Assembly: GCA_004151065.3 (NCBI GenBank)
Contig: NWUY0300001598.1
Span: 25,535-43,172, forward strand
Origin: Larix sibirica
Lineage: Eukaryota; Streptophyta; Pinopsida; Pinales; Pinaceae
Reading direction: 5' to 3'
DNA: 17,638 nucleotides
Of this stretch, positions 8,560-16,389 are shown one piece after another. Position 1 is the first letter of the stretch; every line of letters starts with the position of its first letter. A program made the translations under genes and the position numbers. The notes under the pieces were generated by a model. It was given only the letters and a program-made list of their open reading frames with translations. It was not told the origin of the DNA and ran no database searches.

Positions 8560-8790
8560 TCCTCAATGCCGCTAATAACTTTAGCATATTTGTATATGTT
8601 TATTCCTTTCATCTAAAATTCTCCATAAGTATTACCTAACATTCTTTCTAGTATGCATCGTGTCAAACAATGAGCTACTTCTACGTGCTCATATTAGGTT
8701 AAACCAATTAATTGAAAGGACTATCATTTCTCACCTCATGGAATTCCACCAAGATTGACCTTGTGAAACATAAACGGAAAGGCGTTAGTT
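8560..8790 (-). pseudogene. CACTA transposase, TNP2 part 4
   Basis: The best landmark is LFDTMHTRKNV at about 8674-8642, matching the TNP2 signature H.FD.MH..KNV that is found about 200 residues after the TKGK motif. It is followed by YLWRILDERNKH, which fits the ..L...ILD...K.KD pattern. Farther on, TQDLTHYYSDGKP (about 8552-8514) leads toward DUF4218. Sequence before the signature is badly damaged, so the exon start near 8790 is approximate. Confidence 0.72.
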
Positions 8791-8852
8791 AGTTACATTA
8801 AACAAAAATAAATCAATTTACAATATGCATGTAACTAAAACCAATTGCTTAC

Positions 8853-9078
8853 AATAATTCTCATCAAAGGCCTTTTTCCATAGTTGAGCTGTCATCATGA
8901 TTTTTTACTAGCATCTTTATTACCATGAAATAAATTCTTTTTGGTAGTTTAATACCTATGGTTCCTACGGAGGAAATTCTTGTATTCATCGTACACACCC
9001 TTTCCTAAACTTCTTAAATATATAGATGTTGTTTTGAGACCACATACTAGATATGCGTATTTACCCTTTGTTTAAAGC
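8853..9078 (-). pseudogene. CACTA transposase, TNP2 part 3
   Basis: The exon opens with a short damaged start and then TKGKYAYLVCGLKT, the TNP2 pattern TKGK.ACP.C, with the first Cys now Tyr. It continues GKGVYDEYKNFLRRNHRY, matching the C..HRRFLP..H..R pattern of the family, and then KKNLFHGNKDASKK. Another frame gives MTAQLWKKAFDENY at the end. The donor GTAAGC at 8852 fits a plant intron. Five or so stops are seen, among them two adjacent TGA codons. Confidence 0.8.
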
Positions 9079-9175
9079 CTACAATATATAAAATAAATTT
9101 TAATAGAATAACAAAATATTCAAAAACATACAAGAAGTGGTAAAGGATATATAAAGTTAAATTTCACTTTAATAC

Positions 9176-9353
9176 CAAAAAAATGGGTTAGCCCGAGGTA
9201 TCAAGAATTATCCATATAAGTATCCAATGGAAATGAAATCATGTTTTCTCTCATGGTTTAGAGATGTCATGCATTGTGATTACACCCATAACTTTAAATG
9301 TTTGTGAATGAGAGGCTCAAGATATGCATCTATATCTCTAATTTGGTACTTAC
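9176..9353 (-). pseudogene. CACTA transposase, TNP2 part 2
   Basis: Right after the acceptor site the frame reads GKYQIRDIDAYLEPLIHKHL and then KLW, a close fit to the TNP2 pattern PGK...DIDAYLQPLI.EL..LW. A frameshift follows, and the other frame continues with VITMHDISKP and then FHFHWILIWIILDTSG, matching the stretch ...VYD......F.L...L.WTI.DFP..G. The exon ends near 9176, and the next intron (9175-9079, 97 bases, GT...TAG) separates it from the TKGK motif. Confidence 0.8.
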
Positions 9354-9456
9354 CTAGTTATTTAAAAACACAAATAATTAGTTTATTGTATATACAAAAT
9401 TTAGAAAAAACAATAAAAGTGATTTGGTATGTTTAAATATTCCTAAAACTAAATAC

Positions 9457-9639
9457 CTAGAGAAATTAATGCCAAAAATGTGTGGACCCTCTTTACTGAG
9501 GAGGAAGGATATTTCTAATAATAAAAACTAGACAAACTAAATAAATGGATATGAGATTTTCAAATGGATTGACACCAACTATCAATGGAAATCTAATGCT
9601 ACAAAGTTATTTAAAAATGGGCTATCTCTCCTCAATGTC
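9457..9639 (-). pseudogene. CACTA transposase, TNP2 part 1
   Basis: The frame begins DIEERWP-like (here with a stop in place of W) and continues to VGVNPFENLISIYLVCLVFI, then IIRNILPP. This is the TNP2 pattern DG.NPF....YS.WPV....NLPP. A frameshift after the PP leads to TFLALISL, which joins across the intron to GKYQIRDIDAYLEP. The putative donor is G|GTATTT at 9457/9456, and the intron runs to the acceptor CTAG at 9354 (103 bases). TNP2 is the catalytic part of CACTA transposases. Three stops and at least one frameshift show decay. Confidence 0.8.
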
Positions 9640-9640
9640 C

Positions 9641-10026
9641 CTAAAAGCATAATCATATATAGGCATTCATATAACACGGTCTTCATTTATATTTTCTTAA
9701 AGTGTAAAAACTTTTACAAATTCACTATTTCTTAAATTTCGAACCATAAAATGTTTGGCAATATTATTGTAAAAATATTTAAATTTCTATGGATTTTACA
9801 TAGTTTTTTGACAATTTTAGTTATGTTTATAGTAAAATATATTTACCTATAAAATTTAGGCGAAACATTTTAGGAAAAATGGAAATTGACCAATCTTTTT
9901 TTGAAAAATACATCGAAAATTAATCCATAGACTAAATTTCGCTCCTCAATTCTTTCCTAAAATACACCAATAAAGAATGGAACAAATCCCCAAAACTTTA
10001 TGATTGTAATAAAAAAGCTCACCCAT
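9641..10026. other. AT-rich spacer, possibly 5' part of the CACTA element
   Basis: No protein-like frame and no terminal repeat found. The N-terminal transposase-associated region that usually precedes TNP2 is not recognisable; it may be lost or too decayed. Confidence 0.4.
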
Positions 10027-10445
10027 GTAGTGCCCCTTTAAATGTGTTAGGACATGTAACATTGCCTAGTGACAACTTATATGACATTCCTTTTGATGAT
10101 AAGCTTTATTGACACTTTTGGGAAGTTGTTTGAATTCCTAATACCCCAAAGCAGTCTTATTATGTGTCCATGTGGAAATATATTAGGAAGTTAGTTATGT
10201 TTGACCATAAATAATATTTAATTATATTTTAGTGGATGCCTTTAAAAGTTAGTTGTGTATAAATATAGGATCATGTTACTCATTTTTAAAGCACAACACA
10301 ACAAGGAGATGAGGTATTTGGAGATACTCACGTGGATAGTATGATGTATAAGTGTGGTTTTGTATATTGATTATAAATCTTGGAGCATAAACTCCATTAT
10401 TAAATGAATTGTATAAGTTTTTCTCTTATTTGTTTATATTAATAA
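10027..10445 (+). repeat. LTR-like block with TATA box
   Basis: The block starts at TGTAGTGCCCCTTTAAATG, in the style of a plant LTR start. At 10253-10268 it holds GTTGTGTATAAATATAGG, a good TATA box, followed 30-60 bases later by CAAGGAGATGAGG. It continues to about 10445. The order (TG start, promoter, transcript start, T-rich end) fits a solo LTR or an LTR whose partner was lost. No CA end with flanking target duplication was found, and an unrelated promoter-like sequence is possible. Confidence 0.35.
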
Positions 10446-10550
10446 TGTTTTGCTAAATTATTGTGTTTTTTTTTTTTACTTAGTATTAAATCTAATAATT
10501 CTCTCTTTATTCTTTATCAAAGATTTTTTTTTAAAATTTATTCTAGTAAG

Positions 10551-10719
10551 GTGGCTTTGACCTTTGATCTTGAAGAAGGCGACTTATTTTGGGAGAGAAT
10601 TAACGATTTTATTCGTCAAGTAATTCTTTGGAAGGAGAAGGTTTTTCAATATTAACAGTTTTTATGGAAATTAGGAATTGATTTGGATAATTTTGACCAC
10701 AAAGTTCTTGATTTTGGAG
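10551..10719 (+). pseudogene. exon-like coding fragment, family not recognised
   Basis: Behind a T-rich tract and an AG (10549-10550, or TTCTAG at 10541-10546) a frame reads VALTFDLEEGDLFWERINDF and then IRQVILWKEKVFQY. One TAA (10653-10655) interrupts it. It then continues FLWKLGIDLDNFDHKVLDFG to a good donor, GGAG|GTAATA at 10719/10720. Residue content and base composition differ clearly from the AT-rich surroundings. It looks like one exon of a host gene, either captured by a transposon or left by a dead gene. I do not recognise the protein. Confidence 0.35.
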
Positions 10720-11646
10720 GTAATAAATTAATTATTTTAAAATTGATTTTGAGTTATTACATTAAATTATTAAGGTTATACTAAAAAACATTAGATGTCC
10801 TTCATTGAAATTTTAAAATTTAATTCTCAATTTTTTTTGGGTGGTTAAAACAAATACATTTTTTTTTTCTAATTTTACCAATATAAAATTTCATTACTAT
10901 AAGTTAAACAACACAATTTTGTGAATAAGTGGAAACAATGTAATATAAGTGTTTATTTTTTGTTAATTAACTTCATCTTGACAAGACATAATATTTTTGT
11001 TAAGTCTTTATGTCATGATTGAATAGATTATGTAATTCAGATTATACCTTGATTTTCCAGAGTAACGGATATTGACATATTCCCCAATAAATATAGTTAG
11101 GATGAACCACCATTAAAAAAAATCTCAAACCCTTCTAAAAGCAAAATAAGTTTCGAGAACTCAATTTTGACTTTGGACCTCACCAAATTATACTATTTGT
11201 ACCAAGTGCTACAACGAAAAACACATGTTAGAATAACACATGTCAAATTGAAATTCTAATTTAGATATGAATTTTTATTCACAATAAAGTAATTTGAGGG
11301 GTTTTATGCGAATGATCACAATTTTACGATACTCGTGAAACTTCAAAGGGCCATATATTTTTCAGGCTATATATTTTTCATCGTGGGGATTACAAGTGAG
11401 AGTGTGGATTTTTAATGAAAAGGGGCATGTTAATTAGAGAGCTTCTCTCATTGAGATTTGAGGTCTCAAGATATTTTGAGTGTGTTCAAATAATAGGAGA
11501 AGGAAAGTACAAATGATAAATGATAGGGAGAAGGAAACTTGGAAGAATAAAGTGAAAGTAACTATGGTATAATACGTAAGGGTTTAAACTTAAATTTTAA
11601 CAGTATATTATATTTGTTAAGAATGGTTGTGGTTTTATGGTTAATA
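10720..11646. other. AT-rich spacer left of LINE A, no gene seen
   Basis: Long AT-rich stretch with poly-T runs (for example 10859-10868). ATATATTTTTCA occurs twice at about 11353-11376. No reading frame with protein character was found on either strand. The target-site duplication of LINE A should lie just left of 11647, but none was found. Confidence 0.5.
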
Positions 11647-11908
11647 TTTTTTTTTTTAAGCTGGATAGTAAAATTATATTATGGTACAAAAAAGTTTACA
11701 ATCATCAGGAGAGGTTGATTATAGCATTCTGGAGTTGCTCATGATGATGAGATTACAAAAAAATGCATTGTAAACAAGCCTAGAGATATGGACTAGATAA
11801 CCACCGATACTAGAGAGAGATAAAGAGTAACTATGTACTAGAGAGAGATAACACAAACAAAAATACAGAGCATCAAAACCAGGAGTGTTGTGCTCGTAAC
11901 AAGCCACT
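11647..11908 (-). other. LINE A 3' untranslated region and poly-A tract
   Basis: After the TGA at 11911-11909 the minus strand runs through CT-rich sequence, with TATCTCTCTCTAGTA-type motifs at about 11850-11800. It then passes into AT-rich sequence and the A-tract (complement of 11647-11657). This is what a LINE 3' end looks like. The tract fixes the 3' limit of the element. Confidence 0.75.
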
Positions 11909-12931
11909 TCAAGAACTGGCCTCTGTGCCTTTGGAGTCATGAATGTCCTCAGATATGGGGCAGGGGCCGAAGAAGTCATCTGTCCACTGTTGTTCCGGGA
12001 GCTTGATGGGTAGAGGCTCGGCTTTGCGCGGGAGAATCGCCTCGGCCTCTTCCTTGCGGATGCGTTTGTACTGAGTGACAACAATGGTTGAGGGAACCGG
12101 AAAAGAAGTCCCTAGTGGGGAAGCACCTTGAACCACAACTATTGCAGGAGAGTCAGGACCGGAGGTATGTCCGGGAGCAGGAGTGACATCCTCAGAAGCA
12201 GTGAGGCCCGTGGAATCATGTAATGAGCTGTCGGTTTCCTGCGCAGCCGCTTCAGTGACAACAACTTTGTTTTTAACAACAATCGCCTCCCCAGAGCCTG
12301 CAACAGGACCCACCAGACCGACCCCTATGGGCGGGACAAGATGAGGAAACAAGGAGTATTTACGACCAGTGAGGATAGCTTCCAATGGAATGAGAATTCC
12401 GTCCATATGGGCCATGTTGGACTTGGTGTCCATAATGGCCATCTTTGCCAAGTTCCAATTGGTGAGCATTTCTTCCACCAATGTACCAATCATATTTTTA
12501 AGAAGCCAATAGTGATTCACTTGAGTACCTGGGCTGCCGAAGGAAAGGATTTCCGCAATGCTATGCGACTCCCAGTAGTCGACTAGACGACAGACCGACA
12601 TGGAAACATTGTCCTTGTATCCAATGTTAGCAGGAATCTCCTTCTCCATAGACGCCGTTTTGCCAGAGCCATGTCCTGAGCTGCGTTTGGAGGTGCCTCG
12701 CGTGCGCTTCATGGTTGTGTTGGAAACTTCATAGGGGGACTCAGCAGGGGTTGAGCTTTCTGCAGTGGAAGCCGACAGTGAATAGCAGAGGTGGGTAATG
12801 ACCGTAGGAGGATGAACATGGATCTTCATATCTCGGAGGGGGCCTCTGGGAGGGAGAGACATCGCACAAGAGTGATTAATGGTGAGGTGAAACCAGCAAG
12901 GGCGGAGGGACATAGGAAACCGGTCCGACAT
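11909..12931 (-). CDS. open frame of 340 codons after LINE RNase H; unrecognised protein
   Basis: This is the longest open frame in the window. The first ATG after the in-frame stop at 12946-12944 is at 12931; a second candidate start is the ATG at 12712 (MKRTRGTSKRSSG), which would give a 267-aa protein with a basic N-terminus. The centre (about 12650-12320) is helix-like and conserved-looking: VCRLVDYWESHSIAEILSFG, then GTQVNHYWLLKNM and GRKYSLFPHLVPPIGVG. A Val/Ala/Thr/Ser-rich low-complexity part follows. The end is charged (KRIRKEEAEAILPRK, then QQWTDDFFGPCPISED). No Cys/His knuckle, no signal peptide and no membrane segment are visible. It lies between the RNase H remnant and the poly-A of LINE A, on the same strand, so it is probably carried by that element. 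It could be a separate 3' ORF, a C-terminal extension of ORF2 split by a frameshift, or a captured host sequence. Expression is unproven. Confidence 0.55.
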   Translation of the reverse strand: MSDRFPMSLRPCWFHLTINHSCAMSLPPRGPLRDMKIHVHPPTVITHLCYSLSASTAESSTPAESPYEVSNTTMKRTRGTSKRSSGHGSGKTASMEKEIPANIGYKDNVSMSVCRLVDYWESHSIAEILSFGSPGTQVNHYWLLKNMIGTLVEEMLTNWNLAKMAIMDTKSNMAHMDGILIPLEAILTGRKYSLFPHLVPPIGVGLVGPVAGSGEAIVVKNKVVVTEAAAQETDSSLHDSTGLTASEDVTPAPGHTSGPDSPAIVVVQGASPLGTSFPVPSTIVVTQYKRIRKEEAEAILPRKAEPLPIKLPEQQWTDDFFGPCPISEDIHDSKGTEASS

Positions 12932-13041
12932 TAATGTCACCCACTAGGCCATGTGGGCGAGGAGACTTAGAGCGTGCGAGAAGGCCAGCTAGAGAGTGGT
13001 CAAGTCCATAGTAAATGCAGACATCTTGGGAGAAGACCGGC

Positions 13042-13275
13042 CTAGGAGCTGGTGCAAGGGGGAGATGGCATGTCTGCTCCTGCCATCTTGCTGGCAGTCG
13101 ATGTGTCACCCGGATCTGGGAAGAAGAATTGCTTAAGCTGAGTGGAGGAGTTGCAAGGGTTACCTATCCATAGAGTATAATTACTGGCAACACCTTCATT
13201 TGCTAATCCATCAGCAAGGGAGTTAGCTTGGCGCATCACGTGCTGAGCCCAAACTTTGTTTAAATACCCCAAAAG
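13042..13275 (-). pseudogene. LINE A RNase H C-terminal end
   Basis: The frame reads NKVWAQHVMRQANSLADGLA and then NEGV. This is the conserved end of the LINE RNase H domain, with the H, R, N and D positions all intact (H..R.AN.LAD.LAN.G). Only about 30 residues of the domain are present. Its catalytic D, E, D residues lie upstream of the truncation point and are missing. About 45 further codons follow to a stop at 13044-13042, ending in a Pro/Ser-rich stretch. The fragment cannot be active alone. Confidence 0.78.
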
Positions 13276-13448
13276 GAAAACAATAGTTGAATGACAAGAA
13301 GTTACTTATGTTTTTTTTCTTTCAAATAAGCATAATTTTATGCTTTAAATTTATATATACATTTAAAGCTTCTATATGGATTCACCATATTGCAATTAAT
13401 ACCTATTATTTACATTTTTTTTGGATGAAGAAAGAGAGCTTCTCTTGG
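13276..13448. other. AT-rich gap between LINE A and LINE B
   Basis: This short AT-rich stretch has T-runs at 13310-13319 and 13418-13424. It includes TTCTATATGGATTCACCATATTGCAATTAATACC at 13370-13403, similar to 313-346 and to about 16352-16387. It is probably host DNA between two separate insertions, or part of an older AT-rich element present three times in the window. Confidence 0.45.
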
Positions 13449-13743
13449 TTTTTTTTTTACTCAATAAAAACTATACTTTAATATTAAGTATATGAAGGAA
13501 TTACAACCAACTTCCACAGTCATTACAAACCAATGCCACCCAAAGGCGAAAAGAAGACAACCCCCTGGGCAAGAAAGAGAAACATCCCATAAGACATACA
13601 AAAAGGATATACAAACCATGATAGAAAGATAAAAAAGACACGACAACCCGCCGCAACAGTCACCAGACCCAAAAACTAACCATCGAACTAAATCAAGTCC
13701 CATACAAAAAATAACTGCCTAAATCCCGAATCACATCAGCATC
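13449..13743 (-). other. LINE B 3' region and poly-A tract
   Basis: Sequence after the RNase H stop is T/G-rich on the minus strand with an incidental 80-codon open frame (13703-13461) of hydrophobic, Cys- and Trp-rich content. Comparable T/G-rich 3' ends follow RNase H in LINE 1. I read it as untranslated 3' sequence. It finishes in ten A. Confidence 0.7.
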
Positions 13744-14406
13744 CTAGAATTCATAAAAAAGGCGACCCTCCACCTTAGAAAGCGCCCGCTTCGAAAGAAA
13801 ATATGCCTCGCCATTCTCCAATCGAGGAATATGGATGAACTGTATGGCCTTCAATACCTGGATAAATGAATGGATTTGATTCAACCAAGGCTTAAGATAT
13901 ATCACATGTAAAGGACCCCGAACCAAAGCCCAATTCACCACTACAAGCGAGTCACCAGCCACCTGCGAAAGCTCCAGCTATCGAAATTTAAAAAAATATA
14001 ATAATGCCCATAGTGCACATACCTCACTCCGGGTATTTGATCCCATACCCACATTCATCCATATATTAAAATGACAACGTTCATTCAAAAAAATATAACC
14101 ACCAGTACCACATTTGGAAGCCAATTCCTAGGCAGCCTAGTCGAGCATGCCATACACACCAGAAAAGGAAAATGCAGGAAGCTTACCACTCTGAGAGGTC
14201 TTAACTGACCTAGACGATTCCCAGAACTCCTTATGAGCATCCCAAGCTTTACCTGCCACCCATGTCGACCGAAGAAATTTCCCTTCAAATAATGCCAGGT
14301 TTCTAGCCTTCCAAACTTCCCAAAAAACCATACATGCTAATGCAACAACTAGAGACTGATCCTGAACCAGTTCTGAAGGCCATCGACCAAAGAAAGGTTT
14401 GTCCAA
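13744..14406 (-). pseudogene. LINE B: linker and RNase H domain
   Basis: One frame of 221 codons (14406-13744) is interrupted by only three TAG stops. It opens with the linker VFWEVWKARNLALFEGKF. The RNase H part follows: GMLD (first Asp, about 14150), GYIFLNERCHF, GMGSNTRSEVCALWALL (Glu, about 14020), VAGDSLVVVNWALV (second Asp, about 13957) and FIHIPRLENGEAYFLSKRAL (His, about 13825). The catalytic Asp that should follow EA in this last motif is Tyr. Three of four acidic residues remain, so the enzyme is dead by substitution as well as by stops. The frame ends at a stop at 13746-13744. Confidence 0.85.
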
Positions 14407-15357
14407 ACAGGAAGTCCATCCTCCAAAACCCGCACTTCATCCCACACTCTAATAACGAAGGGACAGAATAGAAATAAATGATAGCCCGATTCTTCCTCCA
14501 TGTTACACAGTGAACAGACACTCGGACCACTAAATCCATGCCGCTAGAGATTTTCCTAGAATAATAATTTCCCAGCCAACCCGAGCCATATAAAAATTTT
14601 GATCTTTTGTGGAATTCGCCAGCTCTACACTTTAGTATGCCACCATTCAGGATCGACCGGAGTTGGAAAGAAAGTATCATATGCCAAGGATGCCATAAGA
14701 GTCCCACCGGAAGAATTTATTGACCAAACCAATGAGTCTGCACTCGTTGACAGTCTAATGTTCCCACATTTTAAGGAAAGTGTAAACTACGACCATTCCT
14801 CATCCAGTGTACCATTTAAACTCAATTGTGACACGCTGACCCATTCCTGCAATGGGATACCAGAAAACAACACTGGGGCAGCATGGTACAAAGTATAAGA
14901 ACCATTCGAGTTCAGAAAAAACCTCAGCTCCTGCGATAATTAGTATTGACTCAGCCCACCCATAATAGGATCCACTCCCAGCAAAATCTGTCGACCATTC
15001 CCCACCTCCCAAGCCATCCAATCAGCTAGAATCAGAGCAGCTGAAGAGAGACCAGCCCACATATTTGATATATTTTTAATCAGCTTGCAACCCTCCAGGA
15101 GCCATGACGACACCGATTGCCCCTGTGAATATTTGTCCCTTACCACCAATCCCCAAAGTCCATCCATCAATAGAGCCCTCCACAAGCTCTTGGCAAGCAA
15201 TGCTGCAGAAAAACAATTGATATTTTTAATTGCCCAGTCCCCCAATTATAAGGATACGCCAATCTCTGTCATTTCACAAGTTACCATTTATGAACATTAT
15301 GCCCGGACCAAATAAAAGTGAAGATTTTCCTCCAAATAGTCGATAAAACAGAGTCTT
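14407..15357 (-). pseudogene. LINE B: reverse transcriptase end, post-RT region and zf-RVT
   Basis: The RT end at about 15355-15240 is split over two frames. The post-RT segment (15245-14940) reads IKNINCFSAALLAKSLWRAL and then VRDKYSQGQSVSSWL and WEVGNGRQI, the pattern G.GI.N....N.ALLAK..WR......W..V...KY.......W....GNG of plant LINEs. Zf-RVT follows at about 14650-14450, with RHGFSGPSVCSLCNMEEE and then YHLFLFCP. Its zinc ligands C-X2-C, H and C are all intact (first two Cys codons at 14516-14505). The zf-RVT frame is the same as that of the 15245-14940 segment. A frameshift just before 14406 moves to the RNase H frame. Confidence 0.83.
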
Positions 15358-15360
15358 CTT

Positions 15361-16389
15361 AGTTTATTAGAGAATTGTTTAGACTCTTCGCACTAGTGCT
15401 ACAATAAATGAGAGTTACGAGAGAAAATTATTTTGAAAATTATTTTCATCTATAAACATGAAATATTTTCAAATTGAATTGTACTTTGTTATGATTGAAA
15501 TTATAAAAAAGCAAACCATTAAAAATATAAAATCCCATGTAAACTTCCCCAAGCGACCATGTAAACAACTTTAACATATTCCTTTTTAATCATAAATTTT
15601 AGTATAATAAAGTTTTCCCTAATACTTATCAACTTGTAATTATCAGAATTTATAAGACTTTTTATATAAAATTATTTCTTTAAAAGTGAATGAACAATTA
15701 TCAATGTGCACATTATCTTGATATGTTATTATAATAATAGTCAAGTTCATACATCATATAAATACCAAGAAGACAAAGAATTCCTACAAGATATGACATT
15801 GATCTAATCATGATGTGTAGTAAAAAGGAAGTTATCACTTCAATATAGAAACATCTACTTCAAAGTCAAATGTTTAAATTAAAAAAATCTTTAATAATTT
15901 ATAATTTATTTTTATTTTACAATTATTATGTATAAAAATAATAATACAATATTTATAGTAATCTGTGGATTTAAAAAAATCTTGTAATCTATTATATATA
16001 TATATATATGTGGGGTGTTTTCATAGTGAGATGTTATTACTTAGGATTTTTAGATAGTTCTTCATTTTTTTTAAAATTTTGAAACAGCACATCTTAAGGG
16101 ATCCAATTTTTTTTATAAATAATAATTTGTGAACAAAATTACATTCTATTCATATGGAATTATAATTTTAAATAAAATTTCATCAAATTTAAAACAAAAC
16201 TAGTTCACAAATTAAATTACTTCAAACTCCAAACAGAGTTAAAAAAAATCATAACAAATAGAATTAAAATAAACTTTAATATTTTTAAAATTATAAATTT
16301 GTATAAATATCCACTTAAACAAAAATTTCAAAATTATTTTTTATGTTAAATTTCTATACGCATTTATTATATTGAAATTTGTATCACCA
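15361..16389. other. AT-rich spacer with TA microsatellite
   Basis: No frame with protein character. A perfect (TA)n run lies at about 15993-16009. The segment at 16352-16387 resembles 313-346 and 13370-13403. The rest is AT-rich sequence with A- and T-runs and no clear element. Confidence 0.55.

Larger units (their letters stand above)
6784..9640 (-). mobile_element. CACTA (En/Spm) DNA transposon, decayed, with introns
   Basis: Read on the minus strand, the order is TNP2-type transposase (9640 to about 8560), DUF4218 (8050-7664), a short C-terminal region, and a DUF4216-like tail. This is the standard order in plant CACTA transposases. Landmarks include GVNPFENL, DIDAYLEPL, TKGKYAYLVCG, LFDTMHTRKNV and SMVEVYMESQCMVYISEY. 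At least three introns of about 86-103 bases are recognisable by GT...AG ends, placed where the protein pattern is interrupted. Many stops and several frameshifts make it non-functional. Neither the terminal inverted repeats nor the 3-base target duplication could be identified, so both outer limits are minimum estimates. Confidence 0.85.
11647..13275 (-). mobile_element. LINE A: 5'-truncated LINE 3' end with a long extra open frame
   Basis: On the minus strand the element opens inside RNase H at about 13275. It continues through a frame-damaged linker (13040-12932), a 340-codon open frame (12931-11909) and about 250 bases of 3' untranslated sequence, and ends in 11 A (plus-strand T-run 11647-11657). 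A 5' truncation combined with a 3' poly-A is typical of target-primed LINE insertion. G+C content is visibly higher than in the flanks, so the insertion is probably young. The usual plant LINE ends soon after RNase H, so the extra frame is unusual. No target-site duplication could be matched at the two ends. Confidence 0.8.
13449..15360 (-). mobile_element. LINE B: 5'-truncated L1-type retrotransposon
   Basis: On the minus strand it begins near 15360 in the end of the reverse transcriptase (WRKIFTFIWSGHNVHKW). It then continues with the post-RT region NINCFSAALLAKSLWRALLM, zf-RVT, the linker VFWEVWKARNLALFEGKF, RNase H and a 3' untranslated part. It ends in ten A (plus-strand T-run 13449-13458). 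The order is the normal C-terminal half of plant LINE ORF2. Damage is moderate: a few frameshifts and scattered TAG stops. It has the same orientation as LINE A, with 173 bases between them. I found no target-site duplication. Confidence 0.88.

Noticed and set aside
6505-10032. CACTA terminal repeats at 6506-6510 (CACTA) and 10027-10031 (TAGTG)
   Set aside because: Five-base matches are expected by chance, the adjoining bases do not match as inverted repeats, and the three flanking bases on the two sides differ.
11719-12084. Open frame of 121 codons on the minus strand
   Set aside because: It overlaps the end of the 340-codon frame in another frame and then runs into the 3' untranslated part; composition is Ser/Leu/Tyr-rich from CT repeats.
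12341-12586. Open frame of 81 codons on the plus strand
   Set aside because: It lies antisense within the 340-codon minus-strand frame and shows no family pattern.
13287-13481. Open frame of 64 codons on the plus strand
   Set aside because: It is made of T-runs (Phe-rich) in the gap between LINE A and LINE B.
14599-14898. Open frame of 99 codons on the plus strand
   Set aside because: Antisense to the zf-RVT and post-RT part of LINE B.
13420-15400. Target-site duplication of LINE B (GAGCTTCTCTTGG against AGAGTCTTCTTAG)
   Set aside because: The similarity needs gaps and mismatches, and is not convincing for a young or middle-aged insertion.
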